Below, in pieces: positions 32,762 to 40,748 of a DNA stretch of 41,961 nucleotides. Location: the NCBI GenBank assembly GCA_003702465.1, contig REGF01000002.1, positions 8,598-50,558 of the forward strand, in the 5' to 3' direction. Within the stretch, counting starts at the first letter, position 1. The number at the start of each line of letters is the position of its first letter. This stretch comes from Candidatus Nitrosomarinus sp. GTDB taxonomy: Archaea; Thermoproteota; Nitrososphaeria; Nitrososphaerales; Nitrosopumilaceae. Under the pieces are notes generated by a model, which was not told the DNA's origin, searched no databases, and was given only the letters and a program-made list of their open reading frames with translations. The position numbers were made by a program, and so were the translations under genes.

Positions 32762-33506
32762 TTCTTTTTCCTTTAAACATGGTTCCTTTAAACTCTCTAC
32801 TTTGAACAGCTTTTACAATTCTTTCAGGCTTTTTCCCATTAACAAAAAATACATTCATGCCCATCTTAGAAATTTTAATTGCTTCTTCTACTTTTCTAGT
32901 CATTCCTCCAGTTACATCCATTTTGTTTTCTGATATTGACGGCATGTTTCCCTTTAACTCTGAAATCAATTTTTTTGATTTAAGATCAGAATATAGGCCA
33001 TCCTCATTTAATGCAAAAATACACAATCTTGGTTTTAGAATTTTTGCAAAATGAGTCATAATTTTGTCTCCGGATAAAATGTATGTTTTATTTTGACCAA
33101 ACCATAATGCATCACCATATGTGACTGGAATTAAGCCTGATTTTGCTATTTTTTCAACTTCTTTAATTTTTTTTGAAATTGGTTTGTTACCTGACATAAA
33201 ATCAGTTGGTGGTAAAGAATATGGATTTAATTTATTTTTCAAACATGAATCTAAAATTATTTTATTCAAATCTATCATTGAATTTTTAACAATTGAAACT
33301 CCTTTGATATCGTATTTTCTTTCTTTTGTATGCATATCATATTTTACAGACCAATAATGTCCATATGATCCTCCTCCATGAACAATTATCATTGGTTCTT
33401 TAATTTTTTTCAAACTTTTTGTTAAATTGTCAATAGTCTTTCTTCTTGGCGATAATGGTTTTTCTTTATTTGTAATTATTGAACCCCCTAATTTTATTAG
33501 AATCAT
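32754..33506 (-). CDS. ipk: Isopentenyl phosphate kinase
   Basis: A 250-residue amino-acid-kinase-fold enzyme that phosphorylates isopentenyl phosphate to IPP in the archaeal mevalonate route. The start MILIKLGGSIIT is the ATP-binding Lys/Gly segment; HGGGSYGHYW carries the catalytic His50. DVTGGMTRKVEEA near the C-terminus is the nucleotide region. Its presence beside mevalonate kinase shows that the modified, IPK-dependent mevalonate pathway is used. Confidence 0.94.
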   Translation of the reverse strand: MILIKLGGSIITNKEKPLSPRRKTIDNLTKSLKKIKEPMIIVHGGGSYGHYWSVKYDMHTKERKYDIKGVSIVKNSMIDLNKIILDSCLKNKLNPYSLPPTDFMSGNKPISKKIKEVEKIAKSGLIPVTYGDALWFGQNKTYILSGDKIMTHFAKILKPRLCIFALNEDGLYSDLKSKKLISELKGNMPSISENKMDVTGGMTRKVEEAIKISKMGMNVFFVNGKKPERIVKAVQSREFKGTMFKGKRNV

Positions 33507-33529
33507 GTTGTACCAAACTAATTAATCAA

Positions 33530-34471
33530 TTAAAAAGTGTTCAGTCCTTTGAAATCAATTTTTGTTGCAAAGCATTCGTATTCCTTATTAACAAATTCCT
33601 TTATAGTTTCATCTAAATTTGATTCATTTGTTAATGCAAAAATACATCCACCACCACCAGAACCTGTTATCTTTGCACCATATGATGTCTTTTGTCCAAT
33701 TTTGATCATTGCTTCTAATTGTTCATTTGATATGCCAATTTCTTCTAAAAATTTTTGATTTTGATTTATTTTTTCCCCAATTTCTTTAATTTTATTTTCT
33801 TTAATTAATTTTAAAACATCATTTACTAAATTTGATTCTAAATTTGATAATTCATGAAATTTTTCTTTATTTTTATTTTCAAATTCTTTTACTCTAGAAA
33901 CCATGGTCTCTGTTGAATGTTCAATGTTTGAATTTGCAATAACTAATTGAAAATTAGGCTCATCCTCAATTTTCCTAAATCCATTATTTTTATCATATTC
34001 CATTAATCCTCCATATGTAGAAACTGTACAATCTGCTCCTGATGTGTTTTGATAAATTGTTTTTTCTGCTTCAATAGCAATTTCTAGTATTTTTTCCTTT
34101 GAAATTTCCCCAAATAATTTAAAAATTGCTGCAGCTCCTGCTACACAACAAGCTGATGATGAACCTAGTCCTGCACCTAGTGGAATTTCTGATTCGATTT
34201 GAATCTTTAATCCTATATTTTGATCTTTGATTGCTTTATTTGCTAAATAATAAAATGGTTTTAATGGTGAATTAATTTCTGAAATTGATTCATTAGGTTC
34301 TAAAACTAATTTTCCTATTTCTGAATTAATTGAAATTTTTCTTTCATTTGTTTTTTCTGCAGTTACCGTAACTCGTTTGTTAATGGAACATAAAATTGAT
34401 TTTATTCCATAAACAACAAAATGTTCACCAAACAGAATGACCTTTCCTGGAGCTGATGCTTTAGATTTCAA
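33530..34471 (-). CDS. mvk: Mevalonate kinase
   Basis: A 313-residue GHMP kinase: KASAPGKVILFGEHFVVYG at the N-terminus, the phosphate loop PLGAGLGSSSA (97-107), NTSGADCTVSTYGG with the catalytic Asp, and the C-terminal AKITGSGGGGCIFAL. It phosphorylates mevalonate at the start of the isoprenoid path. It lies 18 bases after rps2 and 23 before ipk. Confidence 0.95.
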   Translation of the reverse strand: MKSKASAPGKVILFGEHFVVYGIKSILCSINKRVTVTAEKTNERKISINSEIGKLVLEPNESISEINSPLKPFYYLANKAIKDQNIGLKIQIESEIPLGAGLGSSSACCVAGAAAIFKLFGEISKEKILEIAIEAEKTIYQNTSGADCTVSTYGGLMEYDKNNGFRKIEDEPNFQLVIANSNIEHSTETMVSRVKEFENKNKEKFHELSNLESNLVNDVLKLIKENKIKEIGEKINQNQKFLEEIGISNEQLEAMIKIGQKTSYGAKITGSGGGGCIFALTNESNLDETIKEFVNKEYECFATKIDFKGLNTF

Positions 34472-34489
34472 TTAAACACTTGAAATTTT

Positions 34490-35113
34490 CTATTCGATTT
34501 CCTCTTCGGTAATCTTTGCTTCAAAATCATCAATTTCATATTTCATTGATTCATTTTCTTTTAATTCTCCTTTTTCAATGAGAATTTGTCTAACTAGTAA
34601 CCAGTAAATTGTAGCTAGTGCTTTTCTTCCTCTGTTATTTGCTGGAATAATAATGTCTAATTTTGATGTAATGTTATCTGTATTTGCAATTCCAATTACT
34701 GGAATTCCTGCATTAGTTGCTTCAATTAATGCTTGTTCATCTACTTCTGGATCTGAAATAACAACTATTTTTGGTTCAATGTAATATGGTAATGAAGGGT
34801 TTGTCAATGTTCCTGGCATAAATCTTCCAAGATGATGTTTAGCTCCTGTCATCTCACAGAATTTTTCAATAGGAACTTCTGCATATCTTCTTCCAGAACA
34901 AACAATAACATTTTCTGCACCTAATCTGTTGATGAATTTAGCCGAAGTTTTTATTTTTTCTAGAGTCATGTCGATATCTAGCATATAGAGTCCTTCTGGA
35001 CTGGCTTTTGTAATGAAAGGTTTCATGAATTTAGTTTTAACTTGTGTTCCAACTCTGATCCCAGTTGAAATGACTTTTTTCTTAATGTCTACTGTTTCTG
35101 TTTGTTCACTCAT
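34490..35113 (-). CDS. rps2: 30S ribosomal protein S2
   Basis: A 207-residue archaeal uS2. Typical segments are GTQVKTKFMKPFI, MLDIDMTLEKIK, VCSGRRYAEVPIEKF, GRFMPGTLTNP and GIANTDNITSKLDIIIPANNRGRKAL. The frame opens upstream at GTG 35140, inside the enolase gene; the ATG at 35113, seven bases after the enolase stop, gives the normal N-terminus. An acidic tail (TEEEIE) closes it. Confidence 0.96.
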   Translation of the reverse strand: MSEQTETVDIKKKVISTGIRVGTQVKTKFMKPFITKASPEGLYMLDIDMTLEKIKTSAKFINRLGAENVIVCSGRRYAEVPIEKFCEMTGAKHHLGRFMPGTLTNPSLPYYIEPKIVVISDPEVDEQALIEATNAGIPVIGIANTDNITSKLDIIIPANNRGRKALATIYWLLVRQILIEKGELKENESMKYEIDDFEAKITEEEIE

Positions 35114-35120
35114 GCCGATT

Positions 35121-36359
35121 TTAAATCTCCACCATGCCACATATTAAATCATGCCCTGATAAACGTAATAATTCATTCAATTTAGCTACTCTTTCACCAC
35201 CTACCACGCCTACTTTGAGCATTTTTGATTTAGTTGCAATTCCTATATGTGAAATTTGTGAGTCTGTGGATTCGCCAGATCTATGTGATGTAATTAATCT
35301 AATGTTGTTTTGATTTGCAACATTTGCAAACTCTAATGCATCCTGAAGACTGCCTGCTTGATTAACTTTCAAGATTGCTGCATTACATGCATTTATGCCA
35401 ATTGCTTTTGTTAGGATGTCTTTACTGGTTACTGTCAAATCATCTCCTGTAACTAATGTATTTGGGAATTTTGCAGTTAATTCTGCCATATCCTCAAATG
35501 CTTCTTCATGAACTGCATCTTCAGCATAAATTAATTTGAACTTGTCAATAATATCTGCTGCAAAATCAATTTGTTCTCCTGTTGTGTTTTCAAACCCAGC
35601 TCTATCATACAGATATTTTCCTTTTTCTTCATTCCATTGTGTTGATGATGCAAAATCAACTCCTAATGAAACTTCTTTACCTAAAGTGAAACCTAAATTC
35701 TCACAAGCTTTTGCTGATACTTCTAATGCTTTATGATTTTCTAGTTTTGGTGCCCATCCTCCTTCATCGCCTCTTCCGTTTGTAAAATTAGGATCTTCTT
35801 TTTCCAAAACTTTTCTTAGTTCTTTATGAACTGCTAGATTTGTTTCAATTGCATCTTCAATATTTTTTGAACCTGTTGCGCAAATTAGAATTTCTTGTAT
35901 GTCGGGAGTTCCAGGTCCTGCATGTGCCCCTCCTCCTAAAATATTTCCTAATGGAAATGGACATTTAGCTTCTGAATTTGGCGATAATGTTTTGAATAAT
36001 GGTTGTTCCAGTGATTGTGATGCTGATTCCATTGATGCAATTGTTACCGCAAAAGCAAGTGCACCTCCAATAACTGAATAATTATTGGTATTATCCAAAC
36101 TTTTCAATGTATCATGAATTGTTTTCAAATCTGATGAATCTAATCCAATAAATTTTTGTGAATTCTCTTTTAGTATTTTTAGACTTTCTTCAGGACCTCC
36201 ATTAGGAAAACTAGTTGCTTCATATTTTCCAACACTTGCACCTGATGGAGCACAAACTCTTCCTAAGAATTTGTTGTCTGATTTAACATCGACTTCAATT
36301 GTTTTACTGCCTCGACTATTGAATAAAATGCGTCCTTCAATAGAAGTAATTTTAGACAA
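35121..36359 (-). CDS. eno: Enolase
   Basis: A 412-residue 2-phosphoglycerate dehydratase, cytosolic. Visible are FNSRGSKTIEVDV and the SGASVGKYEA mobile loop, GGGAHAG, DEGGWAP, LIYAEDAVHE and TGDDLTVTS metal-site segments, the catalytic Lys in ILKVNQAGSL, and the SHRSGEST signature. It starts one base after the rpoN stop region and precedes rps2, the common archaeal order. Confidence 0.96.
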   Translation of the reverse strand: MSKITSIEGRILFNSRGSKTIEVDVKSDNKFLGRVCAPSGASVGKYEATSFPNGGPEESLKILKENSQKFIGLDSSDLKTIHDTLKSLDNTNNYSVIGGALAFAVTIASMESASQSLEQPLFKTLSPNSEAKCPFPLGNILGGGAHAGPGTPDIQEILICATGSKNIEDAIETNLAVHKELRKVLEKEDPNFTNGRGDEGGWAPKLENHKALEVSAKACENLGFTLGKEVSLGVDFASSTQWNEEKGKYLYDRAGFENTTGEQIDFAADIIDKFKLIYAEDAVHEEAFEDMAELTAKFPNTLVTGDDLTVTSKDILTKAIGINACNAAILKVNQAGSLQDALEFANVANQNNIRLITSHRSGESTDSQISHIGIATKSKMLKVGVVGGERVAKLNELLRLSGHDLICGMVEI

Positions 36360-36360
36360 A

Positions 36361-36597
36361 TTAATCTAATTCAGATTGAACTTCTTGTTTTCTTTTCTGA
36401 ATTGATTCGTAGAATGGGATAACTTGTTGAATTGTTTCAACAGTAGTCAAAAGCATTCTTCTACAACAATATCTGTTTATTTGTAAATCATTTAGAACTT
36501 TTTCAGGATCTTCTCCTGCTTTTAGTTTAGTTTGATAATCTTCGAATTTATCTGCAATTAAGTTTCCACATGTAAAACATCTAACAGGAATTAACAC
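36361..36597 (-). CDS. rpoN: RNA polymerase subunit N (Rpb10)
   Basis: A 78-residue zinc-binding subunit of archaeal RNA polymerase. The N-terminus LIPVRCFTCG and the RYCCRRM motif bind Zn2+ through four Cys. The frame opens at TTG 36615, but GTG at 36597 gives the conserved start (V/M-LIPVRC). First gene of the large minus-strand unit. Its acidic/basic tail (KRKQEVQSELD) is a little longer than usual. Confidence 0.95.
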   Translation of the reverse strand: MLIPVRCFTCGNLIADKFEDYQTKLKAGEDPEKVLNDLQINRYCCRRMLLTTVETIQQVIPFYESIQKRKQEVQSELD

Positions 36598-36618
36598 GAT
36601 GAAAAAAGTCGTCAAGGA

Positions 36619-36627
36619 TTATAAAAA
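36619..36627. promoter_or_regulatory. Shared TATA element between rpoN and tRNA-Leu
   Basis: TTATAAAAA (minus strand TTTTTATAA) is the only TATA-like element in the 50-bp gap. Its edge lies 21 bp from the tRNA-Leu 5' end (36648) and 22 bp from the rpoN GTG (36597), so it is nearly centred and correctly spaced for both directions. Confidence 0.5.
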
Positions 36628-36647
36628 CCATACAAGGTTATTTCGTT

Positions 36648-36732
36648 GCGGGCGTCGCCCAGCCTGGCCAAAGGCGCTAGCTTGAGGGGCTAGTCTCTCA
36701 GGAGTTCGTGGGTTCAAATCCCATCGCCCGCA
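36648..36732 (+). tRNA. tRNA-Leu (GAG)
   Basis: Acceptor GCGGGCG/CGCCCGC with discriminator A, anticodon stem CTAGC/GCTAG with loop TTGAGGG (anticodon GAG), a long variable arm (TCTCTCAGGAGT region) typical of Leu, and T-arm GTGGG-TTCAAAT-CCCAT. CCA is not encoded. In many archaea a tRNA-Leu precedes the RPL18e-L13-S9-RpoN cluster; here it points away from rpoN. Confidence 0.95.
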
Positions 36733-36739
36733 CTAAAAT

Positions 36740-37354
36740 TTATTTTTCTAATTTTTCTAATGCTTTAATTAATTCAATTCGTCTTTTTTCTTCTGTAATT
36801 GCCGATCTAACATCATCAACTAAAATTCTATTAACATCAATTTTTCTTCTTGCTTCTTTAATCACTTTGTCGTATAACGAGAATGTATAAAGTTGAAGAT
36901 ATAGATTTTCCATTATTTCAAAAAATCTTATAGCTTCGTCTATCTTTCCTTTTCTCATCTCATCAAAAACTCTTCTTTTTAATTCTCCAACACAATCTAA
37001 TAATCCTAAAACATATGATTCTGGCATTACTGCTAATTTTTTATCTGAAGGAATATCTTTTTTTTCAACAATTGCAATTAAACATGCTGCTTCAACATAT
37101 TCTTGTTCTGGAGTAATTAGGTATCGTCTTAATTGTCCTGTTGCTTTTTTCTTATATTTTTTTAATAATTTTTCAGCTTGTTTCAAATTATTTTTTGCAG
37201 TTGTTAAATCTCCTTTGTGAACTGCTATGATCGATTTACTGCATAGGATAATCACTTCTCTAGTATTTTTTAATAAAAATTCTCTTGAATCTTGTGTAGT
37301 AGCTAAAGACTTTGTAATTTTATTTAATGATGGTTTAACATTTTTCAATGTCAT
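36740..37354 (-). CDS. Translin family protein
   Basis: A 204-residue, nearly all-helical protein with translin features: an internal YVLGLLDCVGELKRRVFDEMRKG segment, then a LYTFSLYDKVIKEARRKIDVNRILVDDVRSAI motif near the C-terminus. Translins are ring-forming RNA/ssDNA-binding proteins; archaeal ones are related to the nuclease TRAX. The frame opens at TTG 37369; the ATG at 37354 is preferred. The 3' end is 7 bp from tRNA-Leu on the other strand. Confidence 0.82.
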   Translation of the reverse strand: MTLKNVKPSLNKITKSLATTQDSREFLLKNTREVIILCSKSIIAVHKGDLTTAKNNLKQAEKLLKKYKKKATGQLRRYLITPEQEYVEAACLIAIVEKKDIPSDKKLAVMPESYVLGLLDCVGELKRRVFDEMRKGKIDEAIRFFEIMENLYLQLYTFSLYDKVIKEARRKIDVNRILVDDVRSAITEEKRRIELIKALEKLEK

Positions 37355-37426
37355 AAACCAAATTTTCAAACCTAGGATAAAGCCGTTTGCTAAACTCTTA
37401 TTTTGGTATTAATTTTGATGTAAAGT

Positions 37427-38074
37427 ATGGAAATAACCGTAGATCAAATGTATCAAATTGAAAATAAAGGTCATGATATGGGTTTTTTAAAAAAATTCAT
37501 GATGGAAAATGCTGGTGCTGCAGCAGTTAGACGTTTACTTACAAAATTCGATGACGTAACCTCAAAAAATATCTTAATTTTTGTAGGCTTGGGAAATAAT
37601 GGTGGTGATGGTTTAGTTATGGCTAGGCATTTAGCTGGTTATGGTTCAAATGTTACCGTAATGCTTCTTGGTGAACCTGAAAAAATTAAAACTGAAGAAA
37701 GTAATTGGAATTGGTCAATTCTACAAAAAATGCCTTCTGTTACTTTGATGTCTGGAAACTCTTTGAATTTTGATTTCAAACCAGATATTATAGTTGATGG
37801 AATTCTAGGCACTGGAATTTCAGGTGAAATTAGAGAACCATATGCATCAGCAATCAATTACATCAATGAAACTGATTGTTACAAATTTGCCGTTGATGTT
37901 CCATCTGGATTAGATCCTCAAACTGGAAACACTGCAAATATTTTCACAAAATGTGATATGACAGTAACATTTCATAAAATGAAAGAAGGGATTCCAAAAA
38001 GAAAAGATCTAACAGGTGAATTATATGCAGAAAAAATTGGTATTCCTGTTGAAGCTGAAGAGGGAATTCTATGA
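37427..38074 (+). CDS. nnrE: NAD(P)H-hydrate epimerase (YjeF N-terminal type)
   Basis: A 215-residue Rossmann-like enzyme that epimerises damaged NAD(P)H hydrate for repair. VGLGNNGGDGLVMARHL, DGILGTGISGEIREP, and AVDVPSGLDPQTG are the family motifs. It is the single N-domain form, with no fused dehydratase; the partner dehydratase would be elsewhere. Its stop overlaps the MBL gene as ATGA. Confidence 0.92.
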   Translation: MEITVDQMYQIENKGHDMGFLKKFMMENAGAAAVRRLLTKFDDVTSKNILIFVGLGNNGGDGLVMARHLAGYGSNVTVMLLGEPEKIKTEESNWNWSILQKMPSVTLMSGNSLNFDFKPDIIVDGILGTGISGEIREPYASAINYINETDCYKFAVDVPSGLDPQTGNTANIFTKCDMTVTFHKMKEGIPKRKDLTGELYAEKIGIPVEAEEGIL

Positions 38075-38679
38075 TAGTACATCAAATACCTGTTGGACCA
38101 ATGCAGAATTTTTCTTACATAGTTGTTGATGAAGATACTAGTGAATCCATAATTATTGATCCTTCTTGGAATTTAATGGAATTGGAATTAATAATTAAAG
38201 AAAATAATTTGAAAATTAAATACATTGTTAATACACACTATCATGATGATCATACCAGAGGAAATGAGGAAATGGTTACATCGACAAAAGCTCCTATCAT
38301 TCAACATGAATCATCAACACTGAAAAATGATATTACTGTAAAGGATGGAGATTTTATTGAATTTGGAAATTCAAAATTAAAAGTTCTTCATACTCCTGGA
38401 CATTCTACTGATAGTATTTGTCTTGTTGGTGATGGAAAACTTTTTTCTGGTGATACATTATTTGTTGGAAATTGTGGTAGAATTGATTTACCTGGAGGTA
38501 GTGCATCAGAACTTTACCACAGCCTTTTTGACGTACTTTATTCTTTAGACGACAATTTGGTATTGTACCCTGGTCACAATTATGGTCCAACTGAAACATC
38601 TACTATTGGAAAAGAAAAAATGACTAACATGATAATGCAAAAACGAACCGAACAACAATTCCTAGATATGATGGGTTAG
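38071..38679 (+). CDS. Metallo-beta-lactamase fold hydrolase (glyoxalase II-like)
   Basis: A 202-residue MBL-fold protein. NTHYHDDH gives the HxHxDH zinc motif (H56, H58, D60, H61); HTPGHST carries the next His, LFSGDTLF the bridging Asp, and LYPGHNYGPTE the last His. It most resembles hydroxyacylglutathione hydrolase-like enzymes; the thiol substrate is unknown. Co-translated with nnrE by an ATGA overlap. Confidence 0.9.
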   Translation: MIVHQIPVGPMQNFSYIVVDEDTSESIIIDPSWNLMELELIIKENNLKIKYIVNTHYHDDHTRGNEEMVTSTKAPIIQHESSTLKNDITVKDGDFIEFGNSKLKVLHTPGHSTDSICLVGDGKLFSGDTLFVGNCGRIDLPGGSASELYHSLFDVLYSLDDNLVLYPGHNYGPTETSTIGKEKMTNMIMQKRTEQQFLDMMG

Positions 38680-38686
38680 TGATATT

Positions 38687-39757
38687 TTGAAAGATTTTGA
38701 GTTATTTGGCAATGTTGAACAGGCACAAAATTTCCTTGATTCTGTAAAATCTGGTCAATTTTTACTATCTTTTGTGATGTCATATACTCAAACATGTGAA
38801 ATTCCAGGAATTACTATTGCAGGTGCTGATAGTGATTCTATGAAATATACTCCACCTGCTGATGCAGAATATCTCCACTATGGATATTGTAAAACTATTG
38901 ACAATATCCCAATGACTCCTGATGGAAAACCTACACCAGCTCTATTAACAAAAACAGCTTTAGAATCTGCTAGTATTCCTCATTTAACAATTAATGCTGG
39001 AAGTAAGATTACTCCTCAATTACCATTTATTGAAACTGGTTTATCATTTGGAAAAAATATTTCTGTTGAATCTGCCATGACTGATTCTGAAGTTTCTAGT
39101 GCAGTTGAATATGGTAGAATTGTTGGAAGAAATATGGCTTCTCTAACTGATTGTTTAGTAATTGGTGAATCTATTCCTGGTGGAACAACAACTGCTTTAG
39201 CTGTATTACGAGCATTTGATTTTGATGCAAAAACAAGTTCTAGCATTCCTACTAACCCAATTAAATTAAAAAATGAAGTTGTAGATTCTGCAATAAAACG
39301 AATTGATTCTGATCATCCTTATAGTATACTTGCTAAAGTTGGGGATCCTATGATTGCTTTTGTTGCAGGGATGTTAAGTTCAGCATCTGCTGTTTCTAAA
39401 GTAATGTTAGCTGGTGGCACACAAATGACTGCAGTTTTGGCATTTGCATCTAAAATTGGATTTAATGAAGAAAACACTGCAATTGGAACTACATCATATA
39501 TTACAAATGATCAAAATGCAAATTTTGCTAATATTGTTAAACAAATTGCAGATATTCCTGCAATCTCTGTAAATCCTGGATTAAATAATTCAAAACATTC
39601 TGGACTAAAAGCATTTTCAGAAGGATTTGGAAAAGAAGGTGCTGGAGCTGGAGGTAGTATTATCTCATCTATGCTCAAAACAGGCAATGATTCTGCAAAA
39701 TTTTTGAATCTTGCAGAAAAAGAATATGATAGATTATCTTCATTATCTAAGTCATAA
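38687..39757 (+). CDS. CobT-like protein, UPF0284 family (archaeal)
   Basis: A 356-residue member of the archaeal UPF0284/CobT-related family, which is related to nicotinate-nucleotide:dimethylbenzimidazole phosphoribosyltransferase (cobalamin loop assembly). Matching stretches include GITIAGAD near residue 42, HLTINAGS, VIGESIPGGTTTALAVL and MLAGGTQMTAVLA. No ATG is near; it starts with TTG at 38687 after an AGTGAT ribosome binding sequence overlapping the MBL stop. Whether it acts on dimethylbenzimidazole is not proven by sequence. Confidence 0.82.
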   Translation: MKDFELFGNVEQAQNFLDSVKSGQFLLSFVMSYTQTCEIPGITIAGADSDSMKYTPPADAEYLHYGYCKTIDNIPMTPDGKPTPALLTKTALESASIPHLTINAGSKITPQLPFIETGLSFGKNISVESAMTDSEVSSAVEYGRIVGRNMASLTDCLVIGESIPGGTTTALAVLRAFDFDAKTSSSIPTNPIKLKNEVVDSAIKRIDSDHPYSILAKVGDPMIAFVAGMLSSASAVSKVMLAGGTQMTAVLAFASKIGFNEENTAIGTTSYITNDQNANFANIVKQIADIPAISVNPGLNNSKHSGLKAFSEGFGKEGAGAGGSIISSMLKTGNDSAKFLNLAEKEYDRLSSLSKS

Positions 39758-39792
39758 TATCTGAAAAAAGTAGAAAATTAGGCATGAAAATG

Positions 39793-39801
39793 TTTATCTT
39801 A
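39793..39801 (+). promoter_or_regulatory. TATA box for the copper protein gene
   Basis: TTTATCTTA lies 23-31 bp before the ATG at 39824, with purine-rich sequence (GAAAA) just upstream as a possible BRE; consistent with leaderless transcription. Confidence 0.55.
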
Positions 39802-39823
39802 ATACAATTTCACAAGTTTTGAT

Positions 39824-40225
39824 ATGGCAACTAAATCCGGTATTCTTGGATTAATTATAGGAGTAGCTACTGTGTTAATTATAGTATCTGCAGTAGGTGA
39901 AAATACTGATTCTCAAGTATCTGAAATTGGAATAGTAGAAGAATCTGGATTCTCGCAATCTTGTGCTGAAACAGATTGTTATACTCCAAGTGTTTTGACC
40001 ATAAAATCTGGCACTGTTGTTACCATGACAAATACTGATGAAACAGGAGTTCACACATTTACATCAGGAACTGTTGATGGACAAACTCCTATCTCTGATG
40101 GAATATTTGATTCAAATATTTTGATGGTTGGAGATTCTTATGAACGCAAATTTTCTCAAAAAGGAACTTATGATTACTATTGTACATTACATACTTGGAT
40201 GACTGGTCAAATTATTGTTGAATGA
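39824..40225 (+). CDS. Membrane-anchored plastocyanin-like blue copper protein
   Basis: A 133-residue cupredoxin. Residues 5-24 form an N-terminal anchor or signal helix; the rest is a beta-rich domain with type-1 copper ligands His77 (VHTF), Cys120, His123 and Met126 (YYCTLHTWM). C47 and C52 may form a disulfide. Ammonia-oxidizing thaumarchaea have many such proteins in place of cytochrome c electron carriers. A single-gene unit with its own TATA box. Confidence 0.94.
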   Translation: MATKSGILGLIIGVATVLIIVSAVGENTDSQVSEIGIVEESGFSQSCAETDCYTPSVLTIKSGTVVTMTNTDETGVHTFTSGTVDGQTPISDGIFDSNILMVGDSYERKFSQKGTYDYYCTLHTWMTGQIIVE

Positions 40226-40338
40226 TTTTTAAAATTAATTACAAAATTTAAATAAATTTTTAGAATATTTTCAAATATCAAACATTCTTTTTGAATCTGT
40301 TTCATCATAGTTATGTTCCTCTTTTGAAATAATTTCCC

Positions 40339-40734
40339 ATGAGTCAAACCATACAATACGACACACTGCTAAACAGACTCTTTGATTTGGATACTTGCAT
40401 ACGATTCGCTGCAGTAACAAACAAGTCTGGAGAAATTCTTGCAAAAGGTTCAAAACCTAACACCAAACTTTACTTGTCTCCTGAAGAAACTCAAGAAACA
40501 ATCCATCATGCAATAAGTGCATGGAGTTCTAGAGAAAAACACTATGACAAAATTGGTGAAGGATTATACACTTTGGCAGTTTATGAAAAACTTCGACGTG
40601 CAACAATTCCATTACCAAGTGGAAATTTGCTTTTGGTAACAATCGATAATGCAGGAGGACAGCAGCAGATAATGGAAAAAATTCTCAACGAAGTAAAAAT
40701 TCGTGATATCTCTGGAACCATTTCAGGAGCCTAG
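40339..40734 (+). CDS. Small alpha/beta protein, unknown; roadblock-like fold possible
   Basis: A 131-residue soluble protein. An N-terminal helix (LLNRLFDLD) is followed by strand IRFAAVTNKSGEILAKG, a helix with the EETQETIHHAISAW stretch, strand LYTLAVYEKLRRATIPLP, strand NLLLVTIDN and a final helix. This order resembles roadblock/profilin-like folds, but I do not recognise the family with confidence. It stands alone, convergent with glmS with a 14-bp gap. The 113-bp region upstream shows no clear feature beyond A/T-rich promoter sequence. Confidence 0.72.
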   Translation: MSQTIQYDTLLNRLFDLDTCIRFAAVTNKSGEILAKGSKPNTKLYLSPEETQETIHHAISAWSSREKHYDKIGEGLYTLAVYEKLRRATIPLPSGNLLLVTIDNAGGQQQIMEKILNEVKIRDISGTISGA

Positions 40735-40748
40735 ATATCTAAATTTTA

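Noticed and set aside
40270..40320. Possible second C/D sRNA on the minus strand (ATGATGA at about 40303-40309)
   Set aside because: A perfect C box is there but no CTGA D box at a proper distance, so the motif is likely chance.
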